In this document: positions 11,870 to 22,489 of the stretch, in pieces
Layout of the letters: each line of letters opens with the position of its first letter
Position numbering within the stretch: the stretch's first letter is position 1
Source of the DNA: Cristatella mucedo
Taxonomy: Eukaryota; Bryozoa; Phylactolaemata; Cristatellidae
DNA: 64,000 nucleotides
Assembly (NCBI GenBank): GCA_009760855.2
Contig: WPIO01000001.1
Span: 23,544,001 to 23,608,000, forward strand
Direction of reading: 5' to 3'
Translations under genes and position numbers: made by a program
Notes under the pieces: model-generated
What the model saw: the letters and a program-made list of their open reading frames with translations, nothing else
What the model was told of the DNA's origin: nothing
Database searches by the model: none

Positions 11870-14562
11870 CGGCGGTGGCTGGTAACCTGCATGTTAGCTA
11901 TGATCGTGCGAACCTACTACCGCTTCGCTATCGTAGTTTAAATGCATTCCTAGATGTTATCGCTAGTGCTATGATCCGTGAATTAACAAAAGCATTAACA
12001 AAAGAAAAGCTCCCCCCCCCCCGGAGCCTCCGCGGGTGCCGGAGCCCCGATGCGAGACGCCGCTCTTTTGGCGGGAGCTGAGAGCTGAGTACCCGTTGGT
12101 TGGATATTCCTAGGACTACCTCGAACCGCTCAGCGCGTTCTACCTCACGCGTCACCGCGAATCTCTTTAACTTAGTGGTCATCAGGCCTGCTATAACGCC
12201 AGCTGCCCAACTTAACGCTTGTCTTTGGAATCCTCGCGAAATGTTCAAAAAAACCCTAGTAATAAGTGACCTTAATTCTGAAAAAGGTCTCGACCTGCTC
12301 ACCTGACTGAAATTTGGCCAAAATCAATAAACTGCCCGACAATTAAAGACGCTGCCCGGCTGGTTTCTCCTCCTTCCACACTACTATATCAATCAAAACT
12401 GGAGCTGGAGTTGCCATTATCACGCGATCGATATTCGATTTCAAGCCATTTGCAAAACCCTCGCAGCAGTCTTTCGAATCTTGTCATAGTTTCATCCAAA
12501 AAAAAAGCTACCAATGGTGGCAGTAGTCTACCGTTCATCAGGTATCAAGTACTCCTTCATCTCAGATTTCTCTGATCTCAATTTTGATTTGGTGTGCAGG
12601 AAATCGAACCTCACCTCATTATGGGTGATTTCAACGTTCATGTAGATGACTTATCTGACGCCTTCTCTGAATTTCGCGAACTGACTGACTCATTGTCTCT
12701 TGTGGCTCATGTGCATGGCCCTATGCATATCAAGGGTCACACTCAAACAACTTATCTCATACAACTGCACTTTGTCATTATCAATTATCAGAGATCCTGC
12801 TTATCTGACCACATGCAAGACTCATTCAATCTACAATGTGTGCCCTCCCCCTCCTCTACAATCTCCCGTGAATCACGAAACCTCGAGAACCTTGACTTCG
12901 ATGCTGTCCGTACGAGAATATCTGAATCGCCTCTGCCGCTCAATCCACCTTCCGACATGTCATCATCGATAGATGGCTCCAGCACGACACTATTTGACAT
13001 GCTTGAAGAGTTTGCACCTCTGACTAAGCGAACTGTGTGCCCTTGCCCAGACCGCCTATAGTTTACCACAGACATTAAACTAGTGAGGTCTACAAAGCGC
13101 AAGCTTGAAAAGCATACAGAAAATCAGGACTGACTGTCCATCGACAGGCATATGAGGACTACTGTAGGTCGTACTTATAGATCTTAGCAAAGGCCAAGTC
13201 TAGCTTCTATAAAAACATTGTTGAATCGCAGATGCAAAATCCAAAAATTCTGATTTCGAACGCTCCCAGGTTAGCTTTTTACGTAGTGATCCCTGTGATG
13301 ATCTAGCTGATCGCTTCTCTGGCTTTTTTGTCAACAAGATATATAAGATGAGGGAGCCCATCTCTAAGATGGTAGCACCCTCCTGGAATCCTGTCCCTCA
13401 ATACCATGCAGCACCTCAATATCTACATTCAAGGAGGTCACAAGTGACCTCGTCTTGAAGTTTACATCCCACTCAAAGAAGACAACTAGTCCTCTGGATC
13501 CTATTTATTGCCTCGGTCCTGCTTGTGCCACGCATTGATCTGCTGCTTCCATGTACAACTAAAATCATTAATATGTCATTAGCCTGAGGTTATGTCCCAA
13601 CAACTTTCAAAAAGGCTGTAGTCAGGCCACTGCTTAAGAAAGCAATACTAGACCAAGAGAACTTGAGAAACTTCCGCACAGTCTCCCTTCTACCATTCTT
13701 ATCAAAGACACTGGAACGAGTCGTGGCAGACCAGATGAACTCATATGTTGAAACTTCAAACCTTGCTAGTAAGTTACAGTCTGGCTTTGAAGCTAATCAC
13801 TCCACAGAATCTGCAATACTTCAGGTGTATAACGATCTACTAACGAATGTAGACTCGTAGAGTATCTCTGATGGTTTTGCTTGGTCTTTCCGCAGCTTTT
13901 GATACAATCGATCACGTCCTTCTCGAGCGCCTCTCATCTCCCATGGGCAGCTCTGGCACTGCATTTCAATAGTTCAGGTCCTACCTCAGTGGGAAACTCT
14001 GGAATATTGATGTGGATGGACACAGATCACCCGATGAACCTTTGAAACATGTGTACCTGAGGGATCTTTGATTGGCCCGGTTCTTTTCATGGTTTATACT
14101 CTCCCTCTTGCCGATACGATCACAAAGAAAAATCTAGGCTTTAACTTCTATGACCCTCAGTTGCCCTTTTGCTTTGATCCTCCCCAGCCCTCTGCATGTC
14201 GAATTCTTTCAACTCCCTCGCTGCATATATTGACGACATCCGCACATGGATGGCAGCACACTTCCAAATTGATTGATGATAAAACTAACTTACTAGTTAT
14301 TAGCGAACCAGGTGTGATTCTGAAATTGGAAAGGCTAACGCTCAAAATCGGCTCTAGCAGCATATCTCGTGAGTTCCAAAGTGACCTTTCATTGGACGAT
14401 CACATCAGCTCCACAGTCAAGTCTGCCTACTTTCAGTTATGTAAAATAGCAAAATGTCGGTCTTGTTTAGACAGGGATACCACATCTAAATTGGTCCATG
14501 CATTTGTGGCATCCATTCTTGACTTCTTTAACTCACTGCATGATGGCCTACCAGCCTGTGGA
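11870..14562 (+). pseudogene. LINE-A, longest copy, 5' portion (endonuclease and reverse transcriptase), dead
   Basis: Non-LTR retrotransposon body of CR1/L2 type. In order on the plus strand: LLPLRYRSLNAF and NACLWNPREMFKKTLVISDL near 11.9-12.3 kb; apurinic-type endonuclease with MGDFNVHVDDLSD at 12.62 kb and CLSDHMQD at 12.8 kb; reverse transcriptase with NLRNFRTVSLLPFLSKTLERVV at about 13.66 kb (here split: NLRNFRTVSLLP, FLSKTLERVV), ANHSTESAILQV, LSAAFDTIDHVLLERL at 13.9 kb, and the DDKTNLLVISEPGV region near 14.27 kb. Several stops and frameshifts break it. At about 14.15 kb the catalytic FYADD-type motif has lost residues (FYDPQL remains), so it cannot be active. It is cut at 14562 by a gypsy element and resumes at 19416. 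Confidence 0.88.
14558..14562 (+). repeat. Target-site duplication GTGGA (left) of the gypsy element
   Basis: GTGGA occurs here immediately before the 5' LTR and again at 19416-19420 immediately after the 3' LTR. The LINE-A sequence on both sides is otherwise continuous, which identifies the insertion point. Confidence 0.9.
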
Positions 14563-14702
14563 TGTGATAACAGAGCTATCGGGTGGAGCCACAACAACGT
14601 GGCCAATCAGGAGAGGCCTGGCTCACGGTGCGGTCCTGGAGTCGACATAAGATGGTTGCCAATAAACGTGGTCTATTCGTTATGCTGCGTCTTATCATTA
14701 CA
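14563..14702 (+). repeat. 5' LTR of Ty3/gypsy element (140 bp)
   Basis: Begins TGTGATAACA and ends ATCATTACA (TG...CA). It is 140 bp and matches 19276-19415 with 7 differences, all transitions. An AATAAA signal lies at about 14661-14666. Very short for a gypsy LTR but consistent in both copies. Confidence 0.93.
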
Positions 14703-14716
14703 TAGTGGCAGCGGTA
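14703..14716 (+). other. Primer-binding site, tRNA-Leu type (inferred)
   Basis: The bases directly after the 5' LTR are TAGTGGCAGCGGT. The complement of an animal tRNA-Leu (AAG/TAG) 3' end including CCA would be TGGTGGCAGCG; the match is 10 of 11, with one mismatch in the second base. The tRNA sequence is recalled, not checked. Confidence 0.6.
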
Positions 14717-14749
14717 AAGTTATAGAGTTTAGCCCTGAATATCAAAGAG

Positions 14750-15500
14750 ATGGCCAAGTGTAACCCTCGAGCGGAATTCACATTTGATGAGCCGACGTTA
14801 TGGACGGCTTGGAGAAATCGTTTTCGCCATTACGTGACGGCCACGAAGTTGACGGCGGAGGAACAGAGCGTACAGATAAGCACAGTCTTGTACGCCATGG
14901 GGCGCAAGCTGAAGTGATTTTTGACACCTTTACCTATGAGGTCGACCAAGTGAAGACGTTTGATCATATCTTGGGCAAGTTTGATCATTATTTCATACCG
15001 AGAAGGAATATTATCCACGATCGGGCTATGTTTAACCGCCCGCTCTCAACATCCGGGGGAATCTGCCGAGGCATTCCTACGCGAACTACTTGATTTAGCT
15101 TCGCACTTCGAATACGGCGCGATGAAAGATGAGTTGGTCCGAGATCGCCTGGTTGTGAGCTTGTCCGACCTTAAACTTTCAGAAGCCCTGCAACTTATCC
15201 CCGACCTTACGTTAACTGTGGCAGTACAAAAGACGCGTCAGACGGAGACGGTAAAATCACAGCTGAGTCTGCAGTACCCGGTTTCAGATGTCTCTGAGGT
15301 TCGTCGGCGACCACATTCCGCCGACAGTCCTGAGCCCTGCGTCTTAGAGGCTAGCAGCCGCACAGACCGTAGGAGAGTTAAGCTTTCCGATGACGAAAAA
15401 GAAGCTAACAGCTGCCGGAACTGTAACTCGGCTCACACTTCTGGACACTGCCCAGCGCGAGACCGCCGTTGCAATACCTGTGGGAAGGTAGGCCGCTATG
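14750..15500 (+). pseudogene. gag: Ty3/gypsy gag, broken, 5' part
   Basis: Starts at ATG 14750 (MAKCNPRAEF). A stop at 14915 and two further frame changes (near 14.91 and 15.04 kb) interrupt the capsid region. After these the frame reads SAEAFLRELLDLASHFEYG and DRLVVSLSDLKLSEAL, typical of the gag of K02A2.6-like gypsy elements. The C-terminus holds a first zinc knuckle (CRNCNSAHTSGHC) and the start of a second (CNTCGKVG), where the LINE-B copy is inserted. The second knuckle carries Arg (CGC) where a His would be expected. The remaining knuckle residues lie after 16090, in frame across the target duplication. Confidence 0.88.
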
Positions 15501-16085
15501 AATATGGCTGCAAGGCTAGTCTTCAAGTCCCAGCGGTTTGAGCACGTGTCTCCTTTGCTGAAAGAGCTAGGATGGTTGCCGGTTGAGGAACGGATACAGA
15601 GCAAAGTTCTTACGCTGACCCACAAGGCCCGCCACGGCTTGGCTCCTTCGTATCAAGCTGAACTACTGCATCAGTTTCAGCCTGTTCGCGTCCTCAAGTC
15701 CTGTGTGGACAGTAAATTAGCTGCCCCATTCCTCCGCTTAAAGGCAGTTGGCGACAGAAGCTTTAGCTCTGCAAGTCCTAGACTGTGGAACTCGTTTCCA
15801 TGATTCTTACGCAACGACAAGTACTCTCCTGCTGCCGACTACTGCAAATCCTCTCCAGTCGTCCTGAGTTGCTGCTTCCCTTTTACTCACTATCTCAACT
15901 GCTCTCGTGACTCTGCAATGCACCCCTCTTTCTCTTTGTTGCATGAGACGAAGTCTGTTGGCTACGGAATGCGTACCGAAAGCCGCTTAGGCTGTGAGTG
16001 CGCCATACAAACCTCTCCTGCATAACACCCACATTGTCTTTATGACTTTGTGGAGTTACAGACGGAGATACATTACATTACATTA
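15501..16085 (+). mobile_element. LINE-B 3' fragment inserted in the gypsy gag
   Basis: 5'-truncated non-LTR copy carrying the end of the reverse transcriptase ORF (FEHVSPLLKELGWLPVEERI, RHGLAPSYQAELLHQF, LRLKAVGDRSFSSA, RLWNSFP) and a 3' UTR ending in three CATTA units (16071-16085). It is flanked by the direct repeat CTATG (15496-15500 and 16086-16090). This copy has the longest open frame of the family in the window, so it is probably the youngest. Confidence 0.93.
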
Positions 16086-16545
16086 CTATGCAGTGCGGTG
16101 CAAGTCAAGCCGAAAACCCGACGCTAAAATAAGAGAGATCGCGGCTGAATCCGACGGTGAGAACTACACTGTGGATACCGTTACAAAGACGGTAGCGGTG
16201 GAGTGCCAGTCGGCAAGGGCATCATCACCCTGGCAAGTGAATTTGTTCGGGTATGGAATGACCATTCCGTTTAAAACAGATAGTGGCGCTGACGTAACCA
16301 TCAGTACCGAAGACACGTATGGTCGACTACTACGACCACCTCGCCTCGAGCCTGCAGCAGCTAAATTACACAGCGTCGGCAACCGCCTGGCTTGTAAGGG
16401 CACCTTCAAAGCGAGGTTAAAGCGGAAAGGAACGATTTATATTATGCCAGTCTACGTAGTCGCTGGAGCAAGAAATAATCTCCTCAGCCGACAAGGTTCT
16501 CTGTGCGTAGAGGAGACTATTCTTTGAGACCCGGTATTTGGAGAG
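16086..16545 (+). pseudogene. Ty3/gypsy gag end and aspartic protease
   Basis: The frame resumes after the LINE-B insertion with the last residues of the second zinc knuckle (YAVRCKS). The protease follows: the active-site motif DSGADVTIS at about 16282 and the second conserved segment near 16440-16490 (YVVAGARNNLLSR). A stop at 16526 separates it from the reverse transcriptase frame. Retroviral-type proteases of this lineage cleave the Gag-Pol polyprotein. Confidence 0.85.
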
Positions 16546-17515
16546 ATCGGATTGATGCGATGCCAACCGGGGAAAATTCTTCTCAAACCTGATGTGGAAC
16601 CATACTGCGTACATACAGCCCACCGCATACCCAGACCGCTATTCCATCTGGTAATGGACGAACCTCTTCGAATGGAGAAGAACGGCATCGTGGAACGTGT
16701 ATCGGAGCCGACCGAGTGGTGCTCCCCAATCGTACCGGTCCTGAAGCCCAAAGGCAAAGTGCGCCTTCGTGTCGACTTGAAGCGCTTAAATCAAGCAGTG
16801 GTTCGTGAAAGGTACGTGCTACCTAAGCTTGATGAGATTTTGCCTCAGCTTGTTGGTGCTACAATGTTCTCAAAGTTGGACGCCTCTAGCGGATTTGGGC
16901 TATTCCGTTGTCCCACGAGAGCACTCGCTTAACGACGTTTATAACACCGTTTGGACGTTCTTGTTTTCGCCGGCTGCCCTTTGGCATAACTAGCGCGCCG
17001 GAGATCTTTCAGCGACTGATGTATGACCTCTTGGGTGAGATCAAAGGTGTAGCCATTTATATGGACGATGTTTTGGTTTATGGATCCACGGCGGCTGAGC
17101 ATGACGATAGATTGCGTCATGTTATTTCCGAAATTTCAAAGTCGGGCCTAAGGTTGAATAGAGACAAATGTATATTCCGCCAGCCAAATTTGACGTTCTT
17201 AGGGCATGTTATTGATGCCAGCGGCGTCCGGCCGTCAGACGACAAAACAGAAGCCATCCTCAACCTCCCTGATCCAACTAACATAGCAGAGCTAAAGAGA
17301 CGCTTTGGTATGATGAATTACCTCGGCCGGTTTGTGCCGAATCTGGCCACGGTCTCAAAACCGATAAATGATCTCTTGTCTGACTCAGTATGGTACTGGG
17401 GGCATAGCCAGAAGAAAGCATTAAGGGAAGCAAAGTTGCTTTTAACAAAGGCACCAGTGTTGGCTTATTTTGACCCAAAAAAAGTCGGTGATTGTCAGTG
17501 CCGATGCCAGTAGCT
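16546..17515 (+). pseudogene. pol: Ty3/gypsy reverse transcriptase, one frameshift
   Basis: Motifs in order: HRIPRPL, EKNGIVERVSEPTEWCSPIV, KPKGKVRLRVDLKRLN, FSKLDASSGF, a frameshift near 16905, then TTFITPFGR, RLPFGITSAPEIFQRLM, the catalytic AIYMDDVLVYG (YMDD at about 17060), GLRLNRDKCIFRQ, LTFLGHVIDASGVRPS and FGMMNYLGRFVPNLA. The catalytic residues are kept; the frameshift and the stop at the start of RNase H are the visible defects. The sequence resembles the K02A2.6-like Ty3/gypsy pol proteins known from many invertebrates. Confidence 0.92.
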
Positions 17516-17890
17516 AAGGTCTAGGTGCCGTTCTGCTGCAGTGCCATGGATCGGGAGAGCAAGATGTGCGACCTGTCGCATTTGCATCCCGCACGTTGTC
17601 AGGCGCCGAAATGAGATACGCTCAGATCAAAAAAGAGTGCGTTGTGGCGGTGTAAGCGTGCGAGAAGTTCGGTCAGTTCCTGTTTGGTCTGCCTTCTTTC
17701 GAGCAGCGTACTGACCATAAACCGCTTATACCGTTGCTTATGACTAAGGACCTTGACCAGGTTCCGGTTAGAAGCCAACGCCTATTGATGCGAATGATGC
17801 GTTTTAACCCTCACGCCGTGTATGTGTTTGGGAAGACCCTTGTGATTGCTGATACGTTGTCAAGAGCACCATTGCATGGGAGTGAGGAAC
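17485..17890 (+). pseudogene. pol: Ty3/gypsy RNase H, two in-frame stops
   Basis: Reads SADASS, a stop at about 17512, then GLGAVLLQ, RPVAFASRTLSGAEMRYAQI, KKECVVAV, a second stop, then ACEKFGQFLFGLPSF, TDHKPLIPLL and SQRLLMRMMRFNPH. The expected Asp, Glu and TDHK elements of gypsy RNase H are visible. The two point stops are TAG/TAA in an otherwise intact frame. Confidence 0.88.
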
Positions 17891-19220
17891 ACGACCAGAC
17901 CGAGGCCGTTGAACTCTACGTAGACACAGTTGTTTCTAAATCGCTTTCAGTAGCTCGCTTGAGCGAAGTAAAGCAGGCTACTGCTGATGACAGTGAGCTA
18001 CAGGCTGTCATAAAGTATACGCTGTCATGGTGGCCTAAATCGAGCAAGGGCCTACCGGAAACCTTGCGGAAGTACTTCACCATAAGTAGCCATCTTTCTG
18101 TGTCAAATGGATTACTTCTGTATGACGATCGCATATATATCCTTCAAAGCCTTCAGGCTTTTCTGTCGGAGCGGATCCACAACGGCCACCAGGGGGTGAC
18201 CAAATGTAGGACCGAGCAAGGTCATGTGTATACTGGCTAGGAATTAGCCAAGACGTTAAGACATTTTTTGATTCCTGCAGCTTCTGTCAAAAGAACCAGA
18301 GGAGACAACTACATGAGCCACTCATCCCTACACCGTTGCCCAGTGTTCCTTGGCAACAAGTCGCTGCCGATCTCTTCAAACACGAGGGACGACAGCACCT
18401 AATTGTGATCGATTTTTACTCCAGATATATGGAATCACTCCATTATCTAAATCGACGACCAAAGAAGTTGTGGCCGAACTGCAGACCATATTTTCTCGCT
18501 GGGGCATACCAGAGTCGTTGCAGTCTGACAATGGTCCACAATTTTCATCTCATGAATTTGGCAATTTCGCGAGACGATATGGGTTCAAACATGGTACGAC
18601 CAACCCACATTTTCAACAAGCGAACGGAGAAGTGGAAAGAGCGGTGCAAACTGCCAAATCTATTGTGAGGCAGCCTGATCCGTGCCTCGCATTAATGATA
18701 CAGAGGTCGACGCCATGCACCACTACAGGCTTCAGCCCGGCACTATTGATCATGGGGCGGCAGATTAGGACGACTTTGCCAGTGCTCCCTCGGCATGTCG
18801 AACCACAATGGCCTGCAAAGGAAAAGGTGCAACTCAACGACGACCATGCAAAAGAGCTTCAACAGCACTACCACGATCGCCGTCATTCTGCTCGCCTACT
18901 TCCACCTCTTCAATCCGGCCAACCGGTATTAGTGCGGACTGATGGTGAAAACAGCTGGAGCACACATGCAATTGTGACTGCTCAAGCAAGTACACCTCGG
19001 TCGTTTGTCGTCCACACTGACAATGCAGCACTCTTCGGCGGAACAGAAGGCATCTTCGACCGATTGACACCGATCCACAGGTCACCAACAGCGAATATCC
19101 TTGCAGTTTCCTACATCTACCGAAACCTACACCTCCAGTTCAAGATCAGTCTCCAAGTATTGCCGATGAGATGCACACCTCTTAAGGTCAAACGACAACA
19201 AGGTCTGGCAGGCTGGTAAA
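17890..19220 (+). pseudogene. pol: Ty3/gypsy integrase, frameshifted
   Basis: The N-terminal HHCC-type zinc region shows ERIHNGHQGVTKCR and, after a stop near 18238, CSFCQKNQ-like sequence read at about 18280 (CSFCQKNQRRQ). The catalytic core has ADLFKHEGRQHLIVIDFYSRY, a frameshift near 18410-18450, then LQSDNGPQFSS and TTNPHFQQANGEVERAVQT, i.e. the D, D and E of the DD35E triad. GFSPALLIMGRQIRTTLP marks the core's end, and the rest runs to about 19.09 kb (LQSGQPVLVRTDG). No envelope gene follows; the 3' LTR begins at 19276. Confidence 0.9.
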
Positions 19221-19265
19221 GCCAGTCCAAAGGCTCGATCTTTGAAAATGAGACAGTTCCTATTT

Positions 19266-19275
19266 GGAGGGAAGG
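19266..19275 (+). other. Polypurine tract of the gypsy element
   Basis: GGAGGGAAGG sits directly before the 3' LTR, where plus-strand DNA synthesis is primed in LTR retroelements. Confidence 0.8.
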
Positions 19276-19415
19276 TGCGATAACAGAGCTATCGGACGGA
19301 GCCACAACAACGTGACCAATCAGGAGAGGCCTGGCTCACGGTGCGGTCCTGGAGCCGACATAAGATGGTTGCCAATAAACGTGGTCTGTTCGTTGTGCTG
19401 CGTCTTATCATTACA
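19276..19415 (+). repeat. 3' LTR of Ty3/gypsy element (140 bp)
   Basis: Begins TGCGATAACA and ends ATCATTACA. It is followed by GTGGA, the right copy of the target duplication (19416-19420). Seven transitions and no transversions or indels separate it from the 5' LTR. Confidence 0.93.
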
Positions 19416-19760
19416 GTGGACTCGGGCGCTTACAGCTAGTGTAAAATTCTACAGCTATGCTTGTCTGTCGTGAGCGTCGCAGTTGCCATATCTCACCACT
19501 TATCGCCGAATTCCATTGCCTCCCAGACAAGTTAGGCATCGACTTCAAGGTTTTGTCACTCACTTTTGTTTCCTTCATTCTTTGGCTCCAATATACTGGT
19601 CAGATCCACTCACCCAACAGACTAAGCGTCGTACCACCCGCTTTTTGGAGTCTAACTGTTTACCCATACCTCGTAAAAATCTCAAATCTTTTGGAGGCCA
19701 TGCTTTTAGCTCGTATGCCCCCGAAGCGTGGAACTCACATCTGACTTGCGTATATAAGCA
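19416..19760 (+). pseudogene. LINE-A, longest copy, 3' portion after the gypsy insertion
   Basis: Continues the reverse transcriptase C-terminal module interrupted at 14562: LVCRERRSCHISPLIAEFHC, DFKVLSLTF, then SNCLPIPRKNLKSFGGHAFS and YAPEAWNSHLT. It stops near 19745 without its 3' UTR or tail, so the end is deleted or replaced. Confidence 0.85.
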
Positions 19761-20814
19761 GTATAGCAAAAATGCGTATTTACACAGTACTTACACACCT
19801 CAGTCTCCAGCTGTTGGGCACAGCAAGACGTCCGGAAGAATAAAAGTAGGCTGGAGAGGGAGGATTTCTGCTAATTAAAAGAGAAGCAGAAATAGGGAAA
19901 AGTACTCAGACGAAGTGTTACCAAAGAGATGTATTAGGGCAACGATAACAGTGAGATCAAGCAGTACTGGCCTCGAGAAAGTCGTGGTGGACAATAGTTT
20001 TGGTGCATACAACTTGAATTAGTTTAATTTCAGCTGTGTGTAGCGCATGACGAAGAAAAGCGGGAGCACACGAGGCAAATATTTTTCGAGGAAATGCCAA
20101 GCAATGCAGATCACCGCATGCAACCGTTTCGTCTCGCAGCGACACATCCCCGTGCGGAAAGTAAGCTGCTCTATTGGGTTTTCTGCTGTTAGTCCAGAAT
20201 TATTCGTGTGCACAATTTGCCATTTCTGCGTGTCCCTCAATGATGTACCGCAAGACTGGTGTATCGTTGAGTGACGCGAATAGCATTCCAGCAAAGACCC
20301 GGAGCGTGAGCTACTGTACAATGTCATGCGTGCAGTTGCTACCACAGTAGTGGTCTAGTTCAAAAGATCAATAGCAGGGCTCTTCAGAAATAGAATGGCT
20401 CATAAGTGCCATATCCTACCAGTCGCTCTGAAGTTATTGGCTTCAGCTTTCGACGAAATTGAGAAATTCTTGACTTCTGATGGGCCCACTTAGTCAGGAA
20501 GAACCCTATCTTCTTAGCTTTACTTACGCTTTCTTGCTGACGGAAGTGAGGCAATTACTGTTTTGTTGAGATTTAAAGATTATCAGGTTTTGATTGTTTC
20601 TTAGATAGCAACAGAAGAGCCTTAATGTCTTCTAGTCCTTGCCATTTAGAAGTGATATTGATACGTTTGTATAGCACTTCAAGAGAGCTAGGCACTTCAA
20701 CAATTTGGAAATAAAGCCGATGGAAATAGACCAGAGCAAGTAAGCTCACAATTGCATCAAGCTCTTGCATATAAAGGAAGATTCACGTAGGGGGAGCAAC
20801 TGCTGTGAGGAACA
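19761..20814. other. No gene recognised
   Basis: A 75-codon plus frame at 20047-20274 has no recognisable domain. Nothing else is supportable. Confidence 0.5.
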
Positions 20815-21250
20815 AGCGTGTTTTTAGATTTTGTTGATGTCTTGATGTGTTGATGTCTGTTATGTGATGTCATAATACCAGTTGGTAGCAAGTTCCAGGT
20901 TTGGGTACTTTGTAACTGAAGCCATGATTTCCGAAAGACTTGAGGCTGGTTATAGTTTCTTCTGAATGACCAGAATCGGAGGAAGAGTTTGCTACACGGA
21001 TACTCAATGCCTTTAGTATTTTAGTTAGGTAAGCCTGAGCAAAAATGCAAGAAACTTGTAAGTGGCTGGCAGGACCTTAAAGTTGGTGCGGTGATTGATT
21101 GGAAGTCAACTGAGGTTGGAGAGATGTGGTGTCATGAAGAAGTTACGACGTTCTCAAAGGTCAGGTCTAGCTCGCGAATTTGAGATCCCAACTGAAAGCA
21201 TTATATTGCCTAGGCAGAAGTACATACTCAAAGAGAATTAAAATATCCTG
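20815..21250 (-). pseudogene. Old LINE (LINE-A-like) reverse transcriptase remnant
   Basis: Minus-strand similarity to the C-terminal module: complement of GCAAGTTCCAGGTTTGGG parallels GGAGTTCCAGGCTTTGGG in the LINE-A copies, and translated pieces resemble HHITPLL and LHWLPV. Highly decayed. Confidence 0.4.
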
Positions 21251-21692
21251 CACGGGATGTTACAAACTCACAGACTAACTCGAGAGTGATATCAATATCT
21301 AAACACTCCGAATTTCTGCAATATTCGCTAGTTAAAAATAAATATTCTTAACTTAGGAGCTGAAGCGATCGTCTAATGCATGGTCACATGGAAAGAGGAC
21401 ACCACGATTCCGTACAGAAGTCATACGAAGTATTGCTGTGGGCGAGTTGTAAGAATGAGAGAAGGCAGGAAATAATCAAAGAAAAATAACAGCTGCATGC
21501 TGTCTGCATATAATAACATCGTATAGTGTACTCGGTGATTTAATTGGTGTAAAGAAGAGTATATATTGTGAAAGGTGCCAATAGTTATAGGGGAACTAAA
21601 AGATCGGTGGCCTTTAATATCTATTCTCTGAAATCCCTAACTTCGATAAGACTTAAACCATTGCAGTGCAATGCTAGTGAGAAGCGAGGTAC
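21251..21692. other. No gene recognised
   Basis: AT-rich stretch left of the C-rich minisatellite element. Confidence 0.5.
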
Positions 21693-22458
21693 GGAAATTC
21701 TCCCCCCCCCCGGACATCCCCCCCCGGACATTTTCCCCCCCGGACATTTTCCCCCGGACATTTTCCCCCGGACATTTTTCCCTATGAGGTAGGACACTTT
21801 CCCCTTGGGTTAGAGCATTTCTTCCCCTTCCATATGGAAATGCCGTGATATAAACTGCCTTGCTTACATATCGTGTAAACATATTATAGAGTATATAATA
21901 TATAACATATTCCTACATTAAAGTCATCTGAAATGCGGTCGCTGCGGCCCTGCTTTTTGGCAGACCACCGAGTGCATGGTCAAAGCTCTGCCCCTGGCGG
22001 CCAGCAGCAGACGCTCTTGGCAGCAGCCGCGAGTGCGTAGCAGTATCATCGGCCGCCACCGACGCCGCCGCCCTTCCCGACATCGGCACCGCCGGCTACC
22101 GCTCGTCGAAACCTCGCCGCCGCCGCCGCCGCAGCCGCCGCCGCCGCCGCCGCCGCCGCAGTCATTGTTGCACCGGGCGTCGCACGTCGATCGCCGCCGC
22201 CGCGGTCGCCGACGTCTCGCTGGCCGTACCGACTCTGTTGGTCGTGCTATCGAGTCGCCGCTTATACTGTGAGTTGATTTTATTTCAATAGAGCGTGAAA
22301 TTCATTTGATCATGTATATATATATCTGTATTCTTAGTTATACATTCATCAACATCAGGGGTCATTTTCTACCCCGGGGGCGGAAATATCCGGGGGAAAA
22401 TGTCCAAGGGTCAACCAGGGGGAAATGGCCGGGGGGGGGAACGTCCGGGGAAATTTCC
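21693..22458. mobile_element. Element bounded by inverted C-rich/G-rich minisatellite arrays
   Basis: Left edge GGAAATTC is followed by an array of about 14-bp units of the form CGGACATTTTCCCC (21693-21809). The right edge mirrors it in reverse complement (GGGGGAAAATGTCC and relatives, 22365-22458) and ends AAATTTCC. The arrays act as imperfect terminal inverted repeats around about 555 bp of interior, which holds a (CGC)n-rich segment at about 22060-22260. No transposase is visible; a non-autonomous DNA transposon is the simplest reading. Confidence 0.6.
22060..22260 (+). repeat. CCG/CGC-rich trinucleotide segment
   Basis: Imperfect CGC/CCG repeats, purest near 22115-22160. Translated frames are Pro/Arg-rich and look like low complexity rather than a gene. 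Confidence 0.8.
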
Positions 22459-22489
22459 TACAACAGTGAAGCAGACCTTGAACAAACAT

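Noticed and set aside
12594-14763. Reverse transcriptase and endonuclease frames as host genes
   Set aside because: They are parts of a broken LINE-A with stops, frameshifts and a lost catalytic motif.
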